From positions 1 to 57,612 of the forward strand of contig DEJG01000006.1 of NCBI GenBank assembly GCA_002353295.1: DNA of 57,612 nt. The letters are read 5' to 3'. Positions 1 through 8,461 of the stretch are shown here, piece by piece. This DNA is from Prevotella sp. UBA2754 (GTDB taxonomy: Bacteria; Bacteroidota; Bacteroidia; Bacteroidales; Bacteroidaceae). The translations under genes and the position numbers were made by a program. Below the pieces are notes generated by a model. That model did no database searches and had not been told where the DNA came from. It saw only the letters and a list, made by a program, of their open reading frames with translations. Position 1 is the stretch's first letter, and the number at the start of each line of letters is the position of its first letter.

Positions 1-162
1 ATTCAGCGTATCAACGCTGCCGCACGTCTGGAGGGTATGAGCTATTCAGTTCTGATGGGTAAACTGGCTAAGGCTGGTATCGAGATCAACCGCAAGGTGC
101 TCGCCGACCTGGCTATGAACAACCCTGAGGCTTTCAAGGCTATCGTTGAGAAAGTGAAGTAA
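1..162 (+). CDS. rplT: 50S ribosomal protein L20, C-terminal part
   Basis: The gene enters from the left edge. The 53 residues present read IQRINAAARLEGMSYSVLMG and onward to a VEKVK end, which is the conserved C-terminal half of bacterial L20. L20 binds 23S rRNA early in large-subunit assembly. A strong terminator follows 28 nt after the stop, so this is the end of its operon (usually infC-rpmI-rplT). Only the upstream part is missing; nothing is broken. Confidence 0.93.
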   Translation: MQRINAAARLEGMSYSVLMGKLAKAGIEINRKVLADLAMNNPEAFKAIVEKVK

Positions 163-190
163 ATCTCCGCATGGAATGAGAAAGAAAAAG

Positions 191-222
191 TCGCGACTCC
201 TTGGGAGTTGCGATTTTTTTTT
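191..222 (+). terminator. intrinsic terminator after rplT
   Basis: A 10-bp stem with one G-T pair (191-200 with 204-213), a 3-nt loop, and nine T residues at 214-222. It lies between rplT and the next start codon, and its T-run ends just before the next gene's promoter box. Confidence 0.85.
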
Positions 223-223
223 G

Positions 224-231
224 TACCTTAG
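224..231 (+). promoter_or_regulatory. probable -7 box of the LD-carboxypeptidase gene
   Basis: TACCTTAG differs by one base from the Bacteroidetes -7 form TAnnTTTG. It ends 4 nt before the ATG at 236, so the transcript would start at or next to the start codon. I see no convincing upstream box because the region is occupied by the rplT terminator. Confidence 0.4.
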
Positions 232-235
232 CACC

Positions 236-1183
236 ATGAAACGATTCGTAACCATATTGCTGATGCTGCTGACCATGATGCCCATGATGGCGCAATGGTT
301 GCACGAGGGTGATACGATAGCCATCATATCGCCTTCGAGTGCTACAGATACAGCTACTGTCAACGGGGGCATCCGTACATTGGAGCGCTGGGGCTTTCAC
401 ACCGTAGTGAGTCGCTGTGCACTACGTGATTATCGTGGTTTCGCAGGCACTATCGAAGAGCGTCGCAACGACTTGATATGGGCACTGCAGAATCCCAGCG
501 TGAAGGCTGTTATGTGTTCGCGTGGTGGCGATGGGGCAGTTCATCTGCTGTGCGAACTATCTCCTGACTTCTTCAGAAAATATCCTAAATTACTGATAGG
601 TTTCAGCGATATCACTGCATTGTTGAGTGCTGAGGCATGTGTGGGCAACGTGGGCATCCACGGTTCGATGTGTCATGCTATAGCCACCTATGAAGGCAAC
701 GACACCATCAGTCAGGCATTGCGGCGCATGCTGTTGGGACAATTGCACGAATATCATGTAGAGGCGCATCCGCTTAATCAGAAAGGCAAAGCCAGTGGCA
801 TTCTGGTGGGAGGTAATATGTCCGTCTTACACGGACTGGCAGGTTCTGCCTACGATCCGTTGACATTGCCGGAAATCATCCTTTTCGTGGAGGATACCGG
901 TGAGAGTATGACCAAGGTTGACCGTATGCTTCATAATATCGAGGTGCGTGGATTGATGTCTCACGTGAAAGGTGTCATCATTGGGCAGTTTACCAACTAT
1001 AAGCGTATTCCCAATACCTTCGAAGACATGAACTACATGTTTCATGAATACTTGCAGCGCTACAACATCCCCGTCTGCTACGACTTCCCAGTAGGGCATC
1101 GTCACATGCGCAATTTCCCATTACCAGTAGGGAGTAGGGTAGAAATGGAAGTAACGGGTGAGGGTACTACCTTGCGATTCTAA
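236..1183 (+). CDS. murein LD-carboxypeptidase (peptidase S66 family)
   Basis: Predicted serine peptidase that removes the terminal D-alanine from murein tetrapeptides during cell-wall recycling. The protein of 315 residues begins with a hydrophobic signal peptide (MKRFVTILLMLL...MMAQ), so it should act in the periplasm. Family landmarks are visible in order: the IISPSS start of the N-domain, SRGGDGA, the nucleophile region IGFSDITALL (Ser of FSD), VEDTGE with the catalytic Glu, and GHRHMRNFPLPVG near the end with the catalytic His. An in-frame ATG at 176 would lie inside the upstream terminator and precede the signal peptide, so I chose 236. It is a stand-alone gene; the next genes run the opposite way. 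Confidence 0.85.
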   Translation: MKRFVTILLMLLTMMPMMAQWLHEGDTIAIISPSSATDTATVNGGIRTLERWGFHTVVSRCALRDYRGFAGTIEERRNDLIWALQNPSVKAVMCSRGGDGAVHLLCELSPDFFRKYPKLLIGFSDITALLSAEACVGNVGIHGSMCHAIATYEGNDTISQALRRMLLGQLHEYHVEAHPLNQKGKASGILVGGNMSVLHGLAGSAYDPLTLPEIILFVEDTGESMTKVDRMLHNIEVRGLMSHVKGVIIGQFTNYKRIPNTFEDMNYMFHEYLQRYNIPVCYDFPVGHRHMRNFPLPVGSRVEMEVTGEGTTLRF

Positions 1184-1247
1184 GGCGACAAAAACATCGA
1201 ATAGAAATGAAAGAGATATTCCAACGGGCAGAATTGTTATCCGAAAA

Positions 1248-1279
1248 TTTGGTGGAGGTATGAAATTTTCGTACCTTTG
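1248..1279 (+). promoter_or_regulatory. orphan Bacteroidetes-type promoter
   Basis: TTTG at 1248-1251, a 20-bp spacer, and a perfect TACCTTTG at 1272-1279. It points toward the 3' end of the symporter gene on the other strand. No gene on the plus strand follows. Confidence 0.55.
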
Positions 1280-1371
1280 CATGGTCGTCGGAAATAGTAT
1301 TGAGCATGGGGATTAAGGAGATAAATTGCGAGTATTAAGAGAAAAATTTGCGGGCATTAATAGTAGCAAAA

Positions 1372-1413
1372 AGAGCCTCACCCCCCCGCCCTCTCCTTCA
1401 GAGAGGGAGCTGA
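1372..1413. repeat. small palindromic repeat, intergenic copy
   Basis: It starts AGAGCCTCACCCCC and contains a hairpin CCCTCTC / GAGAGGG, ending in TGAT. A second copy with the same order of blocks lies inside tex at 20682-20725. On the minus strand the hairpin is followed by CTCTTTTT, so here it could also end the transcript of the SusCD operon. Confidence 0.6.
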
Positions 1414-1447
1414 TGGCGAGATTGGAGAAAATATTTGACAAGTTTGT

Positions 1448-2638
1448 TTACTGATTGTTGAGGTCGTGGTCAGTCATCGCACAGACGCACGAATCGCTCC
1501 ATACGTTGACAGCCGTTTCCACCATATCGATGATGGTATAGATAGGCAGGATGATGCCCAGTACGGCAATCGGGGCATTGATGCCCGACATGAGCGAAAG
1601 CGTGAGGAAATAACACCCCATCGGAACGCCCGCGTTGCCTATGGCCGAGACAACCGAGATGAGCAACCAAGTCAGCATTGTCGGCCAGGAAAGTTCTATT
1701 CCTCCCTGCTGCATCACAAAGAGTGAGGTGACCAGGATAAATGCCGCACAGCCGTTCATGTTGATGGTGGTGCAGATGGGTAATACGAAGCGGGAAACCT
1801 TCGATTTCACACCCAGTCTTTCTTCGGCTGTCTGCATCGTGACAGGCAGGGTGGCTGCGCTGCTCTTGGTGAAGAGGGCCATCATGATGGCAGGCATCAT
1901 CTTCGTCATCACTCGGACAGGATTCATTCCCTTGAAGAGTAGGAACAGGGGCAGTACCACGAAGAACTGTAGCAGATTGCCCCCCAAGACCACTGCCACA
2001 TATTTGCCTAAGGAGTCGGCAATGACACCCGCACTCAGCTGCGAACTCAGCTGGGCAGCAAATGCCACGATGCCCACAGGCAGTATCACTATCAATCCGC
2101 GAATCAGCGTGAACAATACCTCTTGGATGCCCTGTAGGAAGTTGACAACCGTTTTCTTCTGAGGCGTATCAGCCATCTGTGAGAGTGCTATGCCTACAGC
2201 GGCAGCCAGGATGAGCAGTGAAAGCACATTGCCTTCGAGGAAAGGCTTCACGATGTTGTTGGGGATAACGCTTAGCAGATGGTCGCTGTAAGTCAACTGG
2301 CTATTGGCTATGGGTAGCTCACCGTCAGTAACAGGCAGTTGCATGTGGCCGGGAGCAATCACGACAAAGAGCAGCAAGCCTACGGCAGCAGCCACCAAAG
2401 TGGTGAGTAGCGTGTAGCTGATAGCGTGGCGGAAGATGCGGCCGGCATCAGGTCCACTGCCCAGTGTGGCCAGTGTGGTAGTGACAGCCAATACGATAGT
2501 GGGTACGGCCAGCAGTTGAAAGAGCCGTACGTAGATGGTAGCAATGAAATTGGCTGTTTCGTTGATGCTACTGATCTGTAATAATCCAAGGATGGCGCCC
2601 ACAATCAGGGCGCCAATCCAAACAAACGCTTGTTTCAT
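1448..2638 (-). CDS. dicarboxylate/amino acid:cation symporter (DAACS family)
   Basis: Inner-membrane secondary transporter of 396 residues with about eight to ten hydrophobic segments. The family hallmarks are present: the serine-rich hairpin SSAATLPVTM and the substrate/cation motif TINMNGCAAF, both close to GltP-type sequences. DAACS members carry glutamate, aspartate, serine/threonine or cystine with Na+ or H+. It is the last gene of a five-gene operon (25 nt after the UroD-like gene) that shares its promoter layout with sulfur genes further right. I therefore infer that the cargo is a sulfur-containing amino acid such as cystine; the sequence alone does not fix the substrate. No defect seen. 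Confidence 0.85.
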   Translation of the reverse strand: MKQAFVWIGALIVGAILGLLQISSINETANFIATIYVRLFQLLAVPTIVLAVTTTLATLGSGPDAGRIFRHAISYTLLTTLVAAAVGLLLFVVIAPGHMQLPVTDGELPIANSQLTYSDHLLSVIPNNIVKPFLEGNVLSLLILAAAVGIALSQMADTPQKKTVVNFLQGIQEVLFTLIRGLIVILPVGIVAFAAQLSSQLSAGVIADSLGKYVAVVLGGNLLQFFVVLPLFLLFKGMNPVRVMTKMMPAIMMALFTKSSAATLPVTMQTAEERLGVKSKVSRFVLPICTTINMNGCAAFILVTSLFVMQQGGIELSWPTMLTWLLISVVSAIGNAGVPMGCYFLTLSLMSGINAPIAVLGIILPIYTIIDMVETAVNVWSDSCVCAMTDHDLNNQ

Positions 2639-2663
2639 TTAAATATTTAACGGAAAAGAATGG

Positions 2664-3707
2664 TTACTTATTGTGTGTCAAGCGCCAAGAATGTGCATAG
2701 TCAATGACGGCACGCAGTTTCTCCCAGTCTGTATCTCCAGGCACGGTGCAGTCGGCACCCAGGATGAAGTTGGGCGAAGCATTCTCCAGCACTTTATCCA
2801 CAGCTTTCTTAGCTTCCTCTATCGTTCCTGTGGCAATGACACCCAGACGCTCCAAACCTCCGAAGATGGGACGGCTGAATCGTTTTTGGGCTTCCTTCAG
2901 ATTGAGGGTGGAGCCGTCGGAGAAATTGAGGGGCACGTTGATGATGCTGGCAGGATAGTCGGCAAAGGCATAGAGCGCTTCGGCATTCTTGAAGGGCGTG
3001 CCATAGTCGCAGATGTGCAGGATATTGATTTCGCCTATTTCGTTGGCAACCTCCGATACGTGCTTGTCCCACTGGCGCACCTGTTCCTGCCATATCTTGG
3101 TAGAGAGCGAGTTGCCGTCGCCACCCTGACTGGACACGTAGAAGCCGTCGGCTCCATGTTTACGGGCAGAGCGCAGATAGTTTTCGATGGAAAGCGACAG
3201 GTTCTTGATGGCCTTTCCAAAGGCAACGGGGTCTTCTTCTGCCAGTTTTTTCAGATCCTTGCCGCGTCCGATGGTCTGATGTGCCAGTGCAAGCGGAGAA
3301 TATACTGTAGGCAGGATAAAAGCCTCCTTGCCAAACTCGCGTGCCAAGTCTTCGATGACAGCCACCTGAGGGGCGAAGAACTCTTCGCTATAGACGGGCA
3401 CTTTCTCCCAGTCTTTACCGCTTTTAATGTCGATTTGGGGCACGCTGATTTCGTAGAACACCTTTACGAAGTCCATGTTGGTGGCGCGGTAGAAATCCTT
3501 GTGGTCCTGTACCGCCTTCCGTCCGAGCTTGTTCTCGAAATGGAGGAAGAAGGCTGCAGGAACGTAAGCATTCGGGCGGCTCTGGTCGAGTACCTGGAGG
3601 ATGCGCTCACGGCGGTTGTTAGCAACTTGCTGCTGGGCAGCTACTGTCTGGAAACCTGTGGATGCAAACAGAGCCACAGCGATGGTTTTGAAAATAATCT
3701 GTTTCAT
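2664..3707 (-). CDS. exported UroD/MtaA-fold protein with an H-x-C...C zinc motif
   Basis: A 347-residue protein of the uroporphyrinogen decarboxylase superfamily. The superfamily also contains the zinc-dependent MtaA/MtbA methylcobamide:thiol methyltransferases. It begins with a clear signal peptide (ending near VAAQ, residue 24), which is odd because known members are cytoplasmic. His231 and Cys233 (HICDYG) plus Cys320 (GADCTVPGDT) match the H-x-C...C ligands that hold a thiol-activating zinc in the methyltransferase branch. The C-terminal ILGADC...DTDWEKL block is typical of the family. It lies between susD and the symporter gene with 25-29 nt gaps. I infer a periplasmic or surface enzyme acting on a sulfur or methylated compound brought in by SusCD. 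True UroD activity is unlikely. Confidence 0.7.
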   Translation of the reverse strand: MKQIIFKTIAVALFASTGFQTVAAQQQVANNRRERILQVLDQSRPNAYVPAAFFLHFENKLGRKAVQDHKDFYRATNMDFVKVFYEISVPQIDIKSGKDWEKVPVYSEEFFAPQVAVIEDLAREFGKEAFILPTVYSPLALAHQTIGRGKDLKKLAEEDPVAFGKAIKNLSLSIENYLRSARKHGADGFYVSSQGGDGNSLSTKIWQEQVRQWDKHVSEVANEIGEINILHICDYGTPFKNAEALYAFADYPASIINVPLNFSDGSTLNLKEAQKRFSRPIFGGLERLGVIATGTIEEAKKAVDKVLENASPNFILGADCTVPGDTDWEKLRAVIDYAHSWRLTHNK

Positions 3708-3736
3708 AAGTTTTTTATTATTATTTCGATGTTTCG

Positions 3737-5320
3737 TTATTCAAATTCAGGTCCATAAGGTCCTTCGTCAGTCTCGCCGCTGTAACCCCAATTCTGTTTG
3801 AGATTCGGGTTCAGGATAATCTGTTCTTGAGGCAGTGGCAGCAGGTAGTTTTTCTTTGTGATGTTCTGCACCTTGGTAGTCTTGGTTCCCAAGGTCTCTG
3901 CATCGGTAGGCGTGTTGGCCTTCACATATTTAATCAGTATGTGCCAGCGGATGAGATCGAACCAACGTTGTCCCTCGAGTACAAATTCCAGTCGGCGCTC
4001 TTCACGCAGCCGTTCGCGAAACTCAGCCTGTGAGAGCCCTGAGAGTTCCAGTGCCGAGCCGTCAGAAGGAGTGTTCTGGATGTCATCGTACGGACTCCAG
4101 TAGGCACGGCGGCGCACCTGGTTGATAGCATCGTAGGCGGCTTGTGTCGGTCCGTTCAACTCGTTTTCAGCCTCAGCCTTAATCAGCAGAATCTCGGCAT
4201 AGCGGATGATGGTGGTGTTGACCGACTGACCGGCAGAATTGCCTGCCGACGACGGATTGGCATAGTTGAGCGAGTCGATGTATTTGCGGAAACGGGGAAT
4301 GGTGAACACGAAGTCCTCACCCGTATTGGGGTCGTAGAGACGTTTTGCCCAAGAACCGTCACGACGTTGGTCGCGTGGGTCGGTCTGCTCGTAATACTTG
4401 TCACTGGTAGCCAGCAGCACAGGCTCAGAATTACTCCAGTTGGTGGCAAAGGTGCAATGCCCCGATACGTTGCCGTTGATGGTGCGGTCGTGCTCGATGG
4501 TGAAGATGTGTTCAGCACCGTGTTTCTTGTCAACGGACCAGTTGTCGATGAACTTATCCAGCAGTTTGTACTTTCCAGACTGAATCACCTTGTCGGCATA
4601 GTCGATGGCTTTCTGATAATACGCACGCTGGTTGGCTTTGCCCTGTTCGCTGCTGGTCTGAGCCCATACGAGATACACCTTTGACAACAGTGCGGAGGCA
4701 GCCAGTGTTGAGGCTTTGCTGTCGAGTGATGTGTAGTCGGCTGGCAGACTTTCAGCTGCCGTCAGGTCGGCTACAATCTGTTCATACACCTCGTCAACGC
4801 TGTTGCGGGCAGCCCCTTCGCCCTCTCCGTCATGCAGCACGAGGGGAACCCCACCGAAATAGCGTACCAAGTTGAAGTACATGAAGCCACGCAGGAAACG
4901 TGCCTCGTTGATGTAGTTCTGCTTCGACTGCTCGTCGAGCCATGCGGCATCCGTCACTTTGTCGATGACCACATTGGCACGGTTGATGGCTGTATAGTGC
5001 TCTTCCCACGCATAGCCCACGAAGAGATTGGTAGGCTGAACGGCGAAGTTAGACAATTCACGGATATGAGCCGAGTTGGTCTGTGCACCAGCCTTTACAT
5101 AGTCGGTCTGCAGGTCGTTGATGTAGATACTCTGGTTGTTGAACATGCCGTAGAAACCGTCAACCGTAAACTCCTGATAAATGCCATTGATGGCAGTCTC
5201 GATATCCTGTTTGCTCTGGTAGAAATTATCCTTGTCGATAGAACTGATGGAATTCTGTTCCAAATCAGCGCAACTGGTGATGAGCAGACTTGTTGCGATA
5301 TATAATAATGTTTTTCTCAT
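3737..5320 (-). CDS. SusD/RagB-family surface lipoprotein
   Basis: Outer-membrane lipoprotein of 527 residues that forms the lid of a SusC transporter. The N-terminus carries a lipobox with Cys17 (LLITSC). The SusD-like helices follow, with blocks such as RFLRGFMYFNLVRYFGGVPL and, near the end, EERRLEFVLEGQRWFDLIRW, both typical of the family. It is encoded 26 nt after susC, the normal order. Most characterised pairs take up glycans or peptides. Here neither glycoside hydrolases nor sigma/anti-sigma genes are nearby, and the shared promoter with sulfur genes suggests a sulfur-containing ligand. Confidence 0.93.
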   Translation of the reverse strand: MRKTLLYIATSLLITSCADLEQNSISSIDKDNFYQSKQDIETAINGIYQEFTVDGFYGMFNNQSIYINDLQTDYVKAGAQTNSAHIRELSNFAVQPTNLFVGYAWEEHYTAINRANVVIDKVTDAAWLDEQSKQNYINEARFLRGFMYFNLVRYFGGVPLVLHDGEGEGAARNSVDEVYEQIVADLTAAESLPADYTSLDSKASTLAASALLSKVYLVWAQTSSEQGKANQRAYYQKAIDYADKVIQSGKYKLLDKFIDNWSVDKKHGAEHIFTIEHDRTINGNVSGHCTFATNWSNSEPVLLATSDKYYEQTDPRDQRRDGSWAKRLYDPNTGEDFVFTIPRFRKYIDSLNYANPSSAGNSAGQSVNTTIIRYAEILLIKAEAENELNGPTQAAYDAINQVRRRAYWSPYDDIQNTPSDGSALELSGLSQAEFRERLREERRLEFVLEGQRWFDLIRWHILIKYVKANTPTDAETLGTKTTKVQNITKKNYLLPLPQEQIILNPNLKQNWGYSGETDEGPYGPEFE

Positions 5321-5346
5321 AATCTTTTCGATATTTCGTTATCTCA

Positions 5347-8300
5347 TTATAGCGTGATGTTAAATCCGACTAATACCGTCTTGGCTGCAGGGTAGGCACC
5401 ATAGTCAACACCCTGATAGAGCGCACTGGTTTCGTCAATACCGTTGCGGTTGGCCTCCGGGTCATAACCGCTGTAGCTGGTGATGGTGAAGAAATTCTGC
5501 AGTGACACATAAAGCCGCAGTTTGGCATCCTTCGTGATTTGTGGGACGGGTAGGGTATAGCCCAATTGGATGTTGCGGAATTTCAGATAGCTGGCGTTCT
5601 CCACGAAACGGTCGTCGGCATAGATAGAGGTGGCACTGCTGGCTTTCTGGATGGAATTGCTCGGATTGGTCACCGTCCAGCGGTCAGCCACTTCTGCCAG
5701 CGGGTTGTAATAGTAGCCATTACCACGATCCAGTCGGCAGGCGAGTGCATTGAACAGCTTGTTGCCGTAGCTACCGCTGATGCTCACGAAGAGGTCCCAG
5801 TTCTTATAAGCCAGTTTGCTGCTGAGTCCGTAGGTGAACTTAGGCTGAATGTTGCCCAACACCACGCGGTCTTGTTCATTGACGACACCATCGTTATTGA
5901 CATCCTCGAACTTCGGGTTGCCTGGTTCTACGGTCGAGATGGTCTGTGCAGGCAGTTGGCTGAGGTCTTCGTCTGACTGGATGATGCCCTTGAAGCGATA
6001 GCCGTAGAAAGTACCGAGAGGTTCACCCACTTTGACTATCAGGGGATTGATATATTGCAGGGTACCTACTGCATTGAAGTCGGGCAGGAAATATTCGGAG
6101 TTGCCCAGATTGGTCACTTCATTCTTGTTATGGGCAATATTTCCATTGACGTTCCATTTCCATTTCTTGTTGTCTATCAGCACACCGCCAATCTCCAGTT
6201 CCACGCCCTTGTTCGTTACAGAGCCCACGTTGCGCAGGACGGTGGAGAAACCCGTCACCTGTTCTACTGGTACATCCAGCAGCAGGTCGTTGGTCTTCTT
6301 GTAGTAAGCATCCAGCGTCACCGTCAGACGGTTCTGGAAGAAACCCGTGCTCAGTCCGATGTTATACGAAGTAGTGGTTTCCCATTTCAGGTCGGGGTTC
6401 GACTTGTTCTCGATGATATAGCTCGTGGCTTTCTGATTGTTGATGATCACCGTGCGTGGCACTACATTGGCAGCATACTGATAGTCGCCGATTTCCTGAT
6501 TACCCACCGTACCTACCGAGGCACGCAACTGGATGAAGTCAACACTCTTGCCTAAGTGGAGCCATTTCTCGCGGTCGATGTTCCATGAGAGACCCAGCGA
6601 GGGGAACCATCCCCAGCGGTGGTTCTTGGCAAAGCGGCTGCTGCCGTCGGCACGCAGGGTCAGCGAGGCATTGTAGCGTGAATCATAGCTGTAGTTCACA
6701 CGACCGATCCACGACTGCAGCGTGGAGATGTAATGGCTGCTGACAGAGGGAAGGGTAGTGGCTGCCGCACCGAGATTGTCGTAACCCGTGGCATCATTGC
6801 TGAAACCATAAGAAGTGGTAGCCACACTGCTGCGGTCGGTGCGCTGGGCGGTATATCCCAAGAGGGCATTCACCGAGTGTTTCCCTTTGAACACATTGCT
6901 GTAGTTTGCGGTGTATTCCGTCTGCCATGTGGTCGTTTTCGTCTGACCTACAGAAGAATAGCCGTTATTGGCCAGTCCACCTGTTGTATAGGATGGTGCA
7001 TAATAGCTCTGACGCGTATTCGAGATGTCGGCACCGATGCTGGCCTTCAACTTCAACTGTGGGATGACGGTCCACTCGGCAAATCCAGTACCGATGAAGC
7101 GCGTGTTCTCTGTCTCAGCTTTGGTATTCTCCAAGTCGCTGATAGGGTTGCCTACGCGTCCGTTATAGATATCCACACTGGTGGGCGTAGGGTCGTAATT
7201 ATACGTTCCGTCGGCATTGTAGATAGCCGTGTAGGGCGTATGCGAGATAGCTGCCACCCAGGGGCTCGGTGCAAACATGCTGCCGCTATTGTCGGCCACA
7301 CCCGTTATCTTGTTGTAGGCTCCGTTGGCATTGATGCCTACCAAGAGGGTAGGGAAGATATTGCGCTCGTAGTTGGCACGACCCACATAACGTTTCAGTC
7401 CTGTGCCCTTCACGATACCATCCTGACTCTTGTAGCCGCCACTCAGACTATAGCGTGAAATCTCGTCACCGCCGACAGCAGAGAGTTGGTGCTCCTGCGA
7501 GAAACCTGTGCGAAGGGCAGCATCCTGCCAGTCGTAACTCTGGGTGGGCGTGTCGATGTGATAGCCCACTTCGCCATTGTCGTACAGTTCGTTCCACAGT
7601 CCTACCCATTGCTGTGCATTCAGGTATTTGAGTTTCTTGCCGATGGTGCTCCATCCGAACGTGGCACTGTAATTGATATTGTTACGTCCGTGCGACCCCT
7701 TCTTGGTGGTGATGATGATGACACCATTGGCACCACGCGTACCATAAATAGCGGTGGCGGAAACGTCCTTCAGCACCTCGATGCTCTGAATGTCAGAGGG
7801 ATTCAGGAATGAGAGCGGGTCGAGCGTGGCATCACTTGTCTTGGCACCGGTGCGGGTGGCTGCTGGGTCGTTATAGACGATGAAGCCGTCGATGACATAC
7901 AGGGGCTCGTTGCCTCCAGTGATGGAGTTGCCGCCACGAATGCGGATGATGCTGGCAGCACCAGGCTGTCCGCTGGTCTGGGTAACGTTCAGACCGGCTA
8001 CGGCTCCCTGTAGGGCGCTCTCTACCGAATTGTTCTGCTGTTGCAGCAAGTCTGTGCCTACGCTGGAGATGGCACTGGTTAGTTCCAGACGTTTCTGTTC
8101 GCCATATCCTATCACCACCACTTCGTTCAGACGGCTGGCATTGTCGCTCAGCTGGATATCCACAGGTTCTGCTGCATCATAGACATCAACTTCCTGTGGG
8201 CGATATCCCACATATTGAACACTCAGGGTGAGTGGAAGTTCAACATTCGTTACCAGCGTGAAGTTTCCGTCCACGTCTGTCACGGCACCTAACTCGTTGC

Positions 8301-8439
8301 TCGACTTGGGAACTACTGATGCTCCTATCAACGACTCTCCGGTTCGTGCATCCACGATGTGACCGGTGATGGTGGTCTGTGCGGCTGACGGCAATACCGT
8401 AGCCAGCACTATTAGAAATAGTACTAATCTTGTTTTCAT
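5347..8439 (-). CDS. SusC/RagA-family TonB-linked outer-membrane transporter
   Basis: A 1030-residue TonB-dependent transporter. In order: a signal peptide (about residues 1-20), a carboxypeptidase-regulatory-like beta domain (TITGHIVDARTGESLIGASV, about 22-100), a plug with NEVVVIGYG and the SusC signature RIRGGNSITGGNEPLYVIDG, and a long beta barrel ending in a LVGFNITL strand. Together with the SusD gene 26 nt downstream it forms a nutrient-uptake pair powered by TonB. Length and motif order are normal. It is the second gene of the operon, 22 nt after the solute-binding protein gene. Confidence 0.95.
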   Translation of the reverse strand: MKTRLVLFLIVLATVLPSAAQTTITGHIVDARTGESLIGASVVPKSSNELGAVTDVDGNFTLVTNVELPLTLSVQYVGYRPQEVDVYDAAEPVDIQLSDNASRLNEVVVIGYGEQKRLELTSAISSVGTDLLQQQNNSVESALQGAVAGLNVTQTSGQPGAASIIRIRGGNSITGGNEPLYVIDGFIVYNDPAATRTGAKTSDATLDPLSFLNPSDIQSIEVLKDVSATAIYGTRGANGVIIITTKKGSHGRNNINYSATFGWSTIGKKLKYLNAQQWVGLWNELYDNGEVGYHIDTPTQSYDWQDAALRTGFSQEHQLSAVGGDEISRYSLSGGYKSQDGIVKGTGLKRYVGRANYERNIFPTLLVGINANGAYNKITGVADNSGSMFAPSPWVAAISHTPYTAIYNADGTYNYDPTPTSVDIYNGRVGNPISDLENTKAETENTRFIGTGFAEWTVIPQLKLKASIGADISNTRQSYYAPSYTTGGLANNGYSSVGQTKTTTWQTEYTANYSNVFKGKHSVNALLGYTAQRTDRSSVATTSYGFSNDATGYDNLGAAATTLPSVSSHYISTLQSWIGRVNYSYDSRYNASLTLRADGSSRFAKNHRWGWFPSLGLSWNIDREKWLHLGKSVDFIQLRASVGTVGNQEIGDYQYAANVVPRTVIINNQKATSYIIENKSNPDLKWETTTSYNIGLSTGFFQNRLTVTLDAYYKKTNDLLLDVPVEQVTGFSTVLRNVGSVTNKGVELEIGGVLIDNKKWKWNVNGNIAHNKNEVTNLGNSEYFLPDFNAVGTLQYINPLIVKVGEPLGTFYGYRFKGIIQSDEDLSQLPAQTISTVEPGNPKFEDVNNDGVVNEQDRVVLGNIQPKFTYGLSSKLAYKNWDLFVSISGSYGNKLFNALACRLDRGNGYYYNPLAEVADRWTVTNPSNSIQKASSATSIYADDRFVENASYLKFRNIQLGYTLPVPQITKDAKLRLYVSLQNFFTITSYSGYDPEANRNGIDETSALYQGVDYGAYPAAKTVLVGFNITL

Positions 8440-8461
8440 CTTTTTACCCTTTCTTATCTAT

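Larger units (their letters stand above)
1184..1447. other. 264-bp intergenic region between convergent genes
   Basis: No protein gene is supported here. It holds a well-formed plus-strand promoter (1248-1279) with no recognisable gene after it, and a small palindromic repeat (1372-1413) that also occurs inside tex. Two tiny ORFs follow the promoter (ATG at 1283, 11 codons; ATG at 1306, 10 codons), too short to call genes. Confidence 0.6.

Noticed and set aside
2664..3707. A haem-biosynthesis UroD (hemE)
   Set aside because: It has a signal peptide and zinc-type H-x-C...C residues, and no other porphyrin gene is nearby.
2673..3758. A 361-codon open frame on the plus strand opposite the UroD-like gene
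   Set aside because: It is the mirror of a well-supported gene in an operon, has no family likeness, promoter or start signal.
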